Below, piece by piece: positions 15,500 through 22,653 of a stretch of 22,653 nt of DNA. Each line of letters starts with the position of its first letter. The first letter of the stretch is position 1. Both the position numbers and the translations under genes were made by a program. Under the pieces are notes generated by a model that saw only the letters and a program-made list of their open reading frames with translations, was not told where the DNA came from and made no database searches. The DNA comes from Methanobrevibacter sp. (GTDB taxonomy: Archaea; Methanobacteriota; Methanobacteria; Methanobacteriales; Methanobacteriaceae): positions 1 to 22,653 of the forward strand of contig JAFRCZ010000049.1 in assembly GCA_017404125.1 (NCBI GenBank). The letters are read 5' to 3'.

Positions 15500-16051
15500 T
15501 TAAATAATTACCATCTTTCCTGCATTTGTAAGGTAATATTTTTCATATTGTTTTGTTTGTCCCACCAAACCGTCTTCCATTAGGCTATTGATGTGTTTGT
15601 AGACCATAGCTCTTGAGATTCCCACATTCTTTCCAATCAGGATAGCGGTTTGATCTGACTCTTCAAGGGTTTTCAGAATTTTCATTTTTGTTTCTGAAAG
15701 GTTTATGCTTAGTTTTGGCATTTGAATTGCTTGTTCATTGAAGCAATAGTAAATGTGGTCTACCCCTTCCTTATTTGCAACGAAGTTTAATATTGATCCT
15801 ATGAAGTTTCCATCAGTTGCAACAAATATTTCATTTCCCTCTTCTTTAGAGTTTCTAATTATGTATGTTAATTGCTTTGAAGCTTCAATAGCGCTTGTTG
15901 TGCTGATTTTAATGTTTTCTTTCATCATGTACTGATCAAGTAAGCTTGTTTCGTTATAGTTTGTATATACGGATATCAATTTCTCGATCCTGTTTTTCAT
16001 AGCTATGTCTAAAAGTTCTTTTCCCTTTAAGTTTGATATTAAAATTCTCAT
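15500..16051 (-). CDS. CARF-like/winged-helix transcriptional regulator
   Basis: This 183-residue protein starts at ATG 16051 with GAGGG upstream on its strand. Residues 1-115 look like a Rossmann-type sensor: strand MRILISN, helix to residue 40, STTSAIEASKQLTYII, then EIFVATDGNFIGSILNFV. That pattern resembles the ligand-binding half of Csa3/CARF-type regulators. Residues 119-183 are a winged helix-turn-helix with LSETKMKILKTLEE, GISRAMVYKHINSLMEDGLV and the wing KQYEKYYLTNAGK. No CRISPR genes are visible nearby. It may control its own promoter or nearby genes; an inverted repeat at 16169-16193 is a possible site. The CARF comparison is by eye and uncertain. Confidence 0.7.
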   Translation of the reverse strand: MRILISNLKGKELLDIAMKNRIEKLISVYTNYNETSLLDQYMMKENIKISTTSAIEASKQLTYIIRNSKEEGNEIFVATDGNFIGSILNFVANKEGVDHIYYCFNEQAIQMPKLSINLSETKMKILKTLEESDQTAILIGKNVGISRAMVYKHINSLMEDGLVGQTKQYEKYYLTNAGKMVII

Positions 16052-16168
16052 ATAATTCCCTCATTTCTTAAAAATTTTAAATTTGTTAGTGTTCACGTTT
16101 TAATTGTTTAATTTATGATATTGGTTATAAAATACTTATTATAATTATTATTTTGTTCAATTTTGACT

Positions 16169-16193
16169 GGCACTTTGTTTTCCGACTAGTGCC
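16169..16193. promoter_or_regulatory. GC-rich inverted repeat, possible operator
   Basis: GGCACT (16169-16174) and AGTGCC (16188-16193) form a perfect inverted repeat around a 13-base spacer. The surrounding kilobase is almost all A/T. The site lies about 120 bases upstream of the winged-helix regulator, in a place suited to autoregulation. Binding is inferred only. Confidence 0.4.
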
Positions 16194-16491
16194 GATTAAT
16201 AAAAAATTCAATTATATTTGTCACATGAAAATTATTTCATAAATTTTTTAAACAATTCTTATTTTTTTATTAAATTTTTTTAAATTTTCTATTTATATAT
16301 TAAAATAAATTAATTTTGTTCAAATATTCATAAAATATTGTTGTATCTAATTTAAAATTTTTCAAAATATTTTTATGGAATTTGTCTTTTATAATGATTT
16401 CAATCATTGGAAAAAATAGCCTTTTTCCTTAATAATTTGCCTATATTTTTTATTATTATTGCTGATAATTATTAAATTTTTTGTTTTTGTC

Positions 16492-16670
16492 TACCTTTAA
16501 CATTGACTTGTCTATATATTATTTTAACTAATATTTATTATTTTAAAGCTTTATTAGATATATTTTGCACTTTGATTTTTTATTTTTCATAATTGCTAAA
16601 TATTTGTATACCTTTAATATTGAATTGTAAATAAAAATTTTTTAAAAATAGGTACCTTTATATTGAATAT
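16492..16670 (+). repeat. Three imperfect direct repeats upstream of gdhA
   Basis: TACCTTTAACATTGACTTGT (16492-16511) and TACCTTTAATATTGAATTGT (16609-16628) differ at two of 20 positions. TACCTTTATATTGAATAT (16653-16670) is a third copy with one A missing. They lie 330-510 bases before gdhA. They could be regulator sites or remnants of duplicated promoters. Confidence 0.6.
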
Positions 16671-16684
16671 TATTCAATTTATTA

Positions 16685-16752
16685 TTAGGCATCAAATCGG
16701 AAAAGGTTTTCCACTATCATGGGTTAGTTGGTCTTGTCTGATAATGTCTAAA
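16685..16752. other. Short GC-richer islet in the gap before gdhA
   Basis: Within the 948-base gap 16052-16999 this is the most G+C-rich stretch. It contains GGAAAAGGTTTTCC (16699-16712) and many CC/GG pairs. Read forward, a frame open from 16624 gives RHQIGKGFPLSWVSWSCL and stops shortly after. The reverse strand gives RQDQLTHDSGKPFPI and a stop. Neither has a supported start. It may be a gene remnant or part of an RNA. Elsewhere the gap holds only A/T sequence, the direct repeats and the gdhA promoter. Confidence 0.35.
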
Positions 16753-16946
16753 GATATTATTTAAATTCTTTAAATAATGTTTTACTAATAATTAATTTAC
16801 TAATATTTTCTTATATTTGTTTAGAAATAGCTAAAAATAGTTAAATGTCTTTTGTAGTTAAGTATAGTTAGTTGAAATATAGTTGAATTTTGTTAGCTAT
16901 TTTTAACCAATAATAATTAATTATTAGTTTAATTAATTATTCCAAA

Positions 16947-16956
16947 TTTAAAAATA
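16947..16956 (+). promoter_or_regulatory. TATA box of gdhA
   Basis: CCAAA followed by TTTAAAAATA fits a BRE-TATA pair and predicts a start near 16975-16980. GGAG at 16988-16991 is the ribosome binding site. Upstream, between 16826 and 16905, AGTTAA/AGTTGAA words recur, and AATAGCTAAAAATAGTTAA is roughly inverted in TTAGCTATTTTTAACC. This suggests clustered regulator sites. Confidence 0.5.
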
Positions 16957-16981
16957 TCTTAAATTTATTTTTTTTATTTAA

Positions 16982-18334
<1,353 letters not shown>

Positions 18335-18440
18335 ATTCCTTACTTTTCTTTTTTTAAGTTTTTTTTATTTTTTTCTAATTTTTTCTTATTTTTATTTCTT
18401 ATACTTATTTTCTCTTATTTTTATGGGCTGTAAAATCAAG

Positions 18441-18881
18441 TTAATCCCTTTTGAGACAATTTTCATTAATCATTTCCAAGGTTTCCCCAAACAATATTAG
18501 GTTTTCCATTGGAATTCCTTTTATGACCTTATTGTTCCAATCTCTAAACAATACAAGCAATTCTCCACATAGATTTTGACCTTTTTCAGTTAAGTACAAC
18601 AAGTTCTTTGAATTGTTTTCAGGGTCCATCTTCTTTTCAATCAAGTCTTTTTCCATTAGCTTTTTTGTAGTTTGGCTGATATTGGCTTCAGTAATAAGAT
18701 ATCTTTTGGTGATGTCAATTTGATTAAGTCCTTCCCTATTATAAATCTCCAATAAGATAAGGATTTCATTAGTGTTCATACCTAGTGATTTGCTATTTTT
18801 TCCAAAAGTGGATTCATAATTTTTAATCAAATTGTAAAAATAGATTAAATGTTGAGGTATTTCTATTGTTGTTTCAATCAT
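18441..18881 (-). CDS. MarR family transcriptional regulator
   Basis: This 146-residue protein starts at ATG 18881, with AGGTG upstream on its strand. The layout is that of MarR: a dimerising helix at the start, NEILILLEIYNREGLNQIDI, the recognition region TEANISQTTKKLMEKDLIEKK, the wing DPENNSKNLLYLTEKG, and a C-terminal helix. It is divergent from the acetyltransferase gene. The 217-base gap between them holds repeated A/T words that could be its sites. The ligand and targets are unknown. Confidence 0.86.
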   Translation of the reverse strand: MIETTIEIPQHLIYFYNLIKNYESTFGKNSKSLGMNTNEILILLEIYNREGLNQIDITKRYLITEANISQTTKKLMEKDLIEKKMDPENNSKNLLYLTEKGQNLCGELLVLFRDWNNKVIKGIPMENLILFGETLEMINENCLKRD

Positions 18882-19098
18882 TGTTTAACACACCTAAACT
18901 TTTCAATAAAAATGTACAAAAATTTTATTTGATAATATATTATTGTTAAAAAAATAAAAAATTTCCCATATATAGTTAATTATTAAAATGATTTATTTAC
19001 AAATTTTAAAAATTTTAATATATTATCCTTTTTTAAAAATTTTAATTTAATTTTCTTTTTTAAAAATTTTTATATTTTATTAAATCCAATTTATATAT
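18882..19098. promoter_or_regulatory. Divergent region with repeated A/T palindromes
   Basis: CTTTTTTAAAAATTTT occurs at 19028-19043 and 19055-19070, 27 bases apart, and TTTTAAAAATTTTAA is a third related copy at 19005-19019. The core AAAAATTTT is nearly palindromic, which suits a MarR-type dimer. TATATTTTAT at 19071-19080 is a TATA box 19-28 bases before ATG 19099, so that transcript may be leaderless. No gene is present. Confidence 0.45.
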
Positions 19099-19677
19099 AT
19101 GTTAGAACTTAATGAATTATTGGATATCTTCAATGCGGGTGATGCATTGGTTATGGATGAGGAAGCTGCTGATGCATGCAATTATTACAGTATTGAAGCT
19201 CAAAAGATCACTTGTGAATTAAATTATAATTTTCATGATTTTGATGAAAGGAGAGAACTATTCTCTAAATTAATTGGTAAGGAACTTGATTATGAATTTA
19301 GGGTTTTCACTCCATTTTTCACTGATTTCGGCAAGAACATTCATCTAGGCAAAAATGTATTTATCAATGCAGGATGCAAGTTCCAGGATCAAGGTGGAAT
19401 CTATATTGGGGATGATGTATTGATTGGTCATAATGTTGTTATGGCTACATTGAATCATGATGAAAATCCAAAAAATAGGGCTAATCTGATTGCAGCTCCA
19501 ATAAGAATTGGAAACAAGGTTTGGATAGGGTCTAATGCAACTATTCTGCCGGGAGTTACTATAGGGGATGGTGCAATCATTGCTGCAGGAGCAGTAGTGA
19601 CAAAAGATGTTGAGGAGTGTTCCATTGTTGCAGGAATTCCTGCAAAATTCATTAGAAAGGTTAAAACTGATGAATAA
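19099..19677 (+). CDS. Hexapeptide-repeat sugar O-acetyltransferase (Maa/LacA-like)
   Basis: This 192-residue protein has an N-terminal helical part (1-60) and a left-handed beta-helix of hexapeptide repeats. The repeats run from [20 protein letters not shown] through [12 protein letters not shown] to [20 protein letters not shown], and the protein ends [13 protein letters not shown]. The histidine in ATLNHDENP matches the active-site position of the maltose/galactoside acetyltransferase group. It should move acetyl from acetyl-CoA to a sugar or similar acceptor; the acceptor is not predictable. No ribosome binding site precedes ATG 19099 and a TATA box lies at -28, so it appears leaderless. 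It is divergent from a MarR regulator that may control it. Confidence 0.85.
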   Translation: MLELNELLDIFNAGDALVMDEEAADACNYYSIEAQKITCELNYNFHDFDERRELFSKLIGKELDYEFRVFTPFFTDFGKNIHLGKNVFINAGCKFQDQGGIYIGDDVLIGHNVVMATLNHDENPKNRANLIAAPIRIGNKVWIGSNATILPGVTIGDGAIIAAGAVVTKDVEECSIVAGIPAKFIRKVKTDE

Positions 19678-19790
19678 TCAGATTTATATTAGTTCTAAAC
19701 CTTATTAAGTAGAATAATCTTTTAAATGATTTTGAATATAATAATATTATTAATAAATTAATTATATCTTACATTTTATTAGGTGATTTT

Positions 19791-20189
19791 TTGACAACAT
19801 TTGAATCAATAGAGGAAGCAAGAGAGTTTTTCAACGCTGATAAATTTGCAGCAAAATTGGGGATTCAGTTAGATGAGCTTGGAGAGGATTATTGTATTTG
19901 CAGTGTAGATATCAAGGAAGATTTCAGAAATGGTTTCGGTGCTGTAATGGGTGGAGCAATATTCACTCTAGGGGATTTTGCCTTTGCAGTAATGTCCAAT
20001 CAACTGCATAAGCTGACAGTAGGTCTTCAGGTAAGCATAAACTATTTAAGTGGAGCAAAAGGAGAAAAGCTTATAGCAAAGGCTACAGTCCGTAAAGATG
20101 GAAGGACAACCTCTGTTATAAATGTTGACATTACAGATGATACAGGTAGGGAAATTGCCCAGTTTGTTGGAACTGGATATAAAATGTAA
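19791..20189 (+). CDS. PaaI-like hotdog thioesterase family protein
   Basis: The start is TTG 19791, supported by AGGTGA at 19781-19786; no ATG fits. The 132-residue protein has a helix followed by the single hotdog domain: GIQLDELGEDYCICSVDI, then NGFGAVMGGAIFTLGDFAFA, then SINYLSGAKGEKLIAKATV. PaaI enzymes hydrolyse aryl- or acyl-CoA thioesters and usually have HGG at the start of the central helix. Here the position reads MGG, so the histidine is lost while the aspartate (GD) remains. Activity may be altered. The gene lies 113 bases after the acetyltransferase and may share its transcript. The substrate is unknown. Confidence 0.83.
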   Translation: MTTFESIEEAREFFNADKFAAKLGIQLDELGEDYCICSVDIKEDFRNGFGAVMGGAIFTLGDFAFAVMSNQLHKLTVGLQVSINYLSGAKGEKLIAKATVRKDGRTTSVINVDITDDTGREIAQFVGTGYKM

Positions 20190-20243
20190 ATTTTTTTAAA
20201 AAATTAATTTCCAATTAAATGTAAATTATTTTTATTGATGAAC

Positions 20244-20252
20244 AATATATAA
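20244..20252 (+). promoter_or_regulatory. TATA box of the M48 peptidase gene
   Basis: AATATATAA lies about 35-43 bases before ATG 20287 and predicts a start near 20275. GGTGATAAA directly precedes the ATG and acts as ribosome binding site. Confidence 0.5.
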
Positions 20253-20286
20253 TATTATAAAGCGATTAATTGATTTTGGTGATAAA

Positions 20287-21228
20287 ATGGCAAAAGATCA
20301 AAGAAGCAGTTTAAATCCATTCACTGGTAAAAGTCATTTTGATATAGTAAATGATGATAAGTTTCTAGAGGATTCCTACAGGCAATATTACAGTATGGTC
20401 CAACAGGCTCAAGTTCTTGACAATGCTCCTGAAGGCCAATTGGTTAGGGCAGTTGCTGTCAGATTGATTAAGGCAGTGGAAGCATATCTTACAAAAATTG
20501 GCAGAATGGACTATATTCAAGACTATTATGATTGGGATGTCCATTTATTGGCTGATAAAACAGTAAATGCATTTTGTATGCCTGGTGGAAAAATAGTGAT
20601 GTTTTCAGGTATTCTTTCCATTGCAAATACCGAAGAGAGAATAGCTTTCATTTTAGGTCACGAAATGGCTCATGCATTGCTTGACCATTCAAGAACCCGT
20701 GCAAGTGTTGAAAGTGCTAAAAATACTGTTGCAACTGCAGGTTACTTTGGAAGTTTCATTTTAGATATCTTTGGTTTAGGTGCAATAGGAGACATTACAA
20801 GAGCATCAATCAATGCTGCAAACATTGGGTCTGACTTTTTATTCGTAAAGCCATTCGGAAGAGACCAAGAATTGGAAGCAGACAGATTGGGCATGTTGAT
20901 TATCCATTGGGCAGGATATGACATCAATCAAATTCCTGCATTTTGGGAAAATATGAGTCAAAGAGGAGGAAATAATTTTGAATTCTTCTCAACACACCCA
21001 TCTGATGAAAAAAGGATTGCAAACATGAAAGCTTTAATCGCTGAAATCAACAGTGATAAGGATTTCACTAAAGGGCCTGTAATTGGGGATGCTAAACCAA
21101 CAGCAGAGTATGGTAAAGCAAATCCTGCTACTCCTAATGTTTCAAAAGCTAATGCATGTCCGAAATGTGGTGCTAAAATAGACCCTGGAGATAATTTCTG
21201 TACCAATTGCGGTCAAAAGATTCAATAA
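20287..21228 (+). CDS. M48 family metallopeptidase with C-terminal zinc ribbon
   Basis: This 313-residue protein has a zinc peptidase domain with H125-E-M-A-H129 and the third-ligand motif ELEAD (E195-D199), as in M48 (Ste24/HtpX/BepA) enzymes. The NAFCMPGGKIVMFSG strand before the helix is typical of the group. A glycine- and alanine-rich, weakly hydrophobic stretch (about 143-178) separates the two motifs. There is no signal peptide, so it may be cytoplasmic or peripherally membrane-bound. The C-terminus carries a short zinc ribbon, CPKC (291-294) and CTNC (305-308), after a proline/alanine-rich linker. That pairing is common in archaeal proteins but unusual for M48. Quality control of proteins is the probable role; the substrate is unknown. 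Confidence 0.9.
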   Translation: MAKDQRSSLNPFTGKSHFDIVNDDKFLEDSYRQYYSMVQQAQVLDNAPEGQLVRAVAVRLIKAVEAYLTKIGRMDYIQDYYDWDVHLLADKTVNAFCMPGGKIVMFSGILSIANTEERIAFILGHEMAHALLDHSRTRASVESAKNTVATAGYFGSFILDIFGLGAIGDITRASINAANIGSDFLFVKPFGRDQELEADRLGMLIIHWAGYDINQIPAFWENMSQRGGNNFEFFSTHPSDEKRIANMKALIAEINSDKDFTKGPVIGDAKPTAEYGKANPATPNVSKANACPKCGAKIDPGDNFCTNCGQKIQ

Positions 21229-21256
21229 TTTCAGATTTTTAATCAAATTTGTTTTT

Positions 21257-21291
21257 GAAAAGTTTATTTTTTTAACTTTTCCTCTTTTTTT
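21257..21291. terminator. Hairpin terminator between convergent genes
   Basis: GAAAAGTT (21257-21264) and AACTTTTC (21274-21281) form a perfect 8-bp stem with a nine-base loop. CTCTTTTTTT follows. It lies 28 bases after the M48 stop and before the end of the minus-strand unknown gene. Confidence 0.65.
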
Positions 21292-21316
21292 ATTATATTT
21301 TAGATTAAATCCAAAA

Positions 21317-22270
21317 CTAATCAAACAATTCTTTAATCAAATATCTGCTTTTTTCTGCACTGTTCATGTTCTGTATTTTATAGTAATTCAAGAATCCCTC
21401 TTGGATATCATATACAAAAAACATTTTTCCATTCAATATTCCAATATCCATTCCTTTAAAGAAGACGTATTTTAAGTAGAAATCAATCAATTCTCTCGCT
21501 TCAAATTCGCCTTCAAGATTTGCAAACAAATCGGATACAAACATGTCATGAGCTGTAAATGTATCGAAACGATAGTAATTTTGACAAGCTCTTTCCGCAT
21601 TGTTTAGATTGACTTCTAAAATATTGAAGAGCTTTTCAAATAGCAGGTCATTTATATTGTAGTATTGATTTTTTATTTCTTCATCAATCTCTTCATCCTT
21701 AAGGAATTTCATTATTCCCTCATTTTCAATTCTTTCTTTATATTCAATTATCTCCTCATTGATTGTGTAATATGAATCCTTGATTTCCTCACAACTTACA
21801 TTGATTCCATTGATTTCCCTTTTTTCCTCATACTTTTTGTTTCTGTAATTCAATTGTCTTGGACTGCTTTCCCTTGTTGATTTCCTGATTTTTATTGGAG
21901 GAATTACCTTTTTGAAGAAATCTATCTTAAAGCCGTATTCAGTGTAGTAGTCATAATTTCTACCTAAATATTCATTGTACTTTTCCTTATCTTCCAAACA
22001 GTTGTTTAGCTTGATGATTTTTCCAACTATGATTCCAAACAGTATTCCTTCCTTGAATATTTCATCATATGCCTGCTTGATCTTCTCTTGAAGTTCATCA
22101 TATTCGTATCTGATTATGTCATTGGATTCGAGCAATATCTCAAGGTCAATGTTTACATCAATAAGGTAATTGTGAATATTGTCCTCAACTCCCATATTTT
22201 TCAAGACGGGTTCTGTTATTTCCAAATGCTTTTCGTAAAGTTCATAGATTTCATTGATTAAATAGCTCAT
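21317..22270 (-). CDS. Unknown helical protein with internal repeat
   Basis: This 317-residue protein starts at ATG 22270 with AGGTGA on its strand. It is charged, rich in Glu, Lys, Tyr, Ile and Asn, mostly helical, and has no signal peptide or long membrane helix. I do not recognise a named domain. Two similar segments occur: around residues 66-95 (AYDEIFKEGILFGIIVGKII) and near 262-290 (YLKYVFFKGMDIGILNGKMF). The middle (about 130-165) is basic and probably a linker. The next minus-strand gene has the same kind of segment, so the two are likely paralogues. Function is unknown; helical scaffold or defence-type roles are only guesses. Confidence 0.75.
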   Translation of the reverse strand: MSYLINEIYELYEKHLEITEPVLKNMGVEDNIHNYLIDVNIDLEILLESNDIIRYEYDELQEKIKQAYDEIFKEGILFGIIVGKIIKLNNCLEDKEKYNEYLGRNYDYYTEYGFKIDFFKKVIPPIKIRKSTRESSPRQLNYRNKKYEEKREINGINVSCEEIKDSYYTINEEIIEYKERIENEGIMKFLKDEEIDEEIKNQYYNINDLLFEKLFNILEVNLNNAERACQNYYRFDTFTAHDMFVSDLFANLEGEFEARELIDFYLKYVFFKGMDIGILNGKMFFVYDIQEGFLNYYKIQNMNSAEKSRYLIKELFD

Positions 22271-22299
22271 GTTTTCACCTTTTTTGATTCATAAATTGC

Positions 22300-22308
22300 T
22301 TATATAAA
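22300..22308 (-). promoter_or_regulatory. TATA box of the unknown minus-strand gene
   Basis: On the minus strand the sequence reads TTTATATAA, about 30-38 bases before ATG 22270, predicting a start near 22278. The gene therefore has its own promoter in the 76-base gap after its upstream paralogue. Confidence 0.5.
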
Positions 22309-22346
22309 CACCCCCATGAATTCCATAAATTCAATATCCTATTAAT

Positions 22347-22653
22347 TTAAATACTAATTTTAGTGTTGTATTTTTTGTAGATATAATCGCTATGCTCCTT
22401 TTGAATATACATCATTGTTTCAGTTTCAGATAAGTTCCCTAATAATTCATAAGGCATTATATCCTTTTGAATATCTTCAATAACCAACCTTAACCCTGTT
22501 CTGATTCCTATGTCCAAACCTATATCTATCATGAATTCAAAGTAGTCATCAATTATTTTTTTGATTTTATAATTGCCATTTTTATCTTTGAAAAATCTGG
22601 ATCTGAGTAATGGCTTTAGTTTTTCACTATCAATTTTGATTTTTTTATTGACA
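22347..22653 (-). CDS. Unknown protein, paralogue of the adjacent gene (5' end cut off)
   Basis: The minus-strand frame stays open from the stop at 22347 to the window edge, giving at least 101 residues. The ATG at 22532 is internal, because the upstream codons continue with KKIIDDYFEF in the same helical style. The segment IIDDYFEFMIDIGLDIGIRT, followed by GLRLVIEDIQ, aligns by eye with LIDFYLKYVFFKGMDIGILN and its continuation in the neighbouring gene. It is therefore probably a tandem duplicate. The protein is charged and helical, with no recognised domain, and most of it may lie outside the window. Confidence 0.65.
   Translation of the reverse strand, partial: VNKKIKIDSEKLKPLLRSRFFKDKNGNYKIKKIIDDYFEFMIDIGLDIGIRTGLRLVIEDIQKDIMPYELLGNLSETETMMYIQKEHSDYIYKKYNTKISI

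Noticed and set aside
15500..16051. CRISPR-associated Csa3 regulator
   Set aside because: Only the general layout fits; no cas gene and no repeat-spacer array is present in the window.

Overview
The window is about 22.7 kb of very AT-rich archaeal DNA. It carries methanogenesis marker genes found only in methanogens, plus the archaeal/eukaryotic genes dph5/dphB and trm5. TATA boxes, U-rich terminators and frequent GGTGA-type ribosome binding sites complete the picture. Gene content and codon use best fit a Methanobrevibacter-like gut methanogen (order Methanobacteriales). The genus is inferred from memory of such genomes, not from a search.

Positions 1-3812 hold a compact plus-strand operon of methanogenesis marker proteins: mmp3 (cut by the window edge), mmp6, mmp5, mmp15 and mmp17. 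Mmp3 and Mmp17 belong to the ATP-dependent activation assembly of methyl-coenzyme M reductase. Mmp15 looks like an activator ATPase of the BcrA/BadF type. mmp6 appears to carry a -1 frameshift near its 3' end.

Positions 4154-13296 are mostly single-gene units of metabolism and housekeeping. They are a NifB-like radical SAM protein with no nitrogenase genes beside it, a zinc alcohol dehydrogenase, an MtnA-type isomerase with a small cupin, tRNA methyltransferase Trm5 (minus strand), an aldo/keto reductase with two 4Fe-4S motifs, a MATE exporter, and diphthine synthase. A TATA-driven, terminator-ended, structured segment without a gene (about 12251-12377) is a candidate small RNA.

Positions 13297-17000 are gene-poor. 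They hold nested inverted repeats, a small basic unknown protein, a VUT/YhhQ-type transporter with an unusual leader, and a regulator that joins a Rossmann/CARF-like N-terminus to a winged helix. Almost 1 kb of DNA with direct and inverted repeats then leads to gdhA, a bacterial-type glutamate dehydrogenase.

Positions 18441-22653 hold a MarR regulator, a hexapeptide acetyltransferase that may be leaderless, and a PaaI-like hotdog protein lacking the usual HGG histidine. After these come an M48 metallopeptidase with a C-terminal zinc ribbon and two adjacent related unknown helical proteins on the minus strand, the second cut by the window end.

There is no complete mobile element, CRISPR array, rRNA or tRNA that I can recognise. 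The most interesting items are the frameshifted mmp6, the NifB variant lacking one cluster cysteine, the candidate RNA at 12.3 kb, the repeat architecture at 13.4-14.0 kb and 16.2-16.9 kb, the switch-like transporter leader, and the tandem unknown paralogues.
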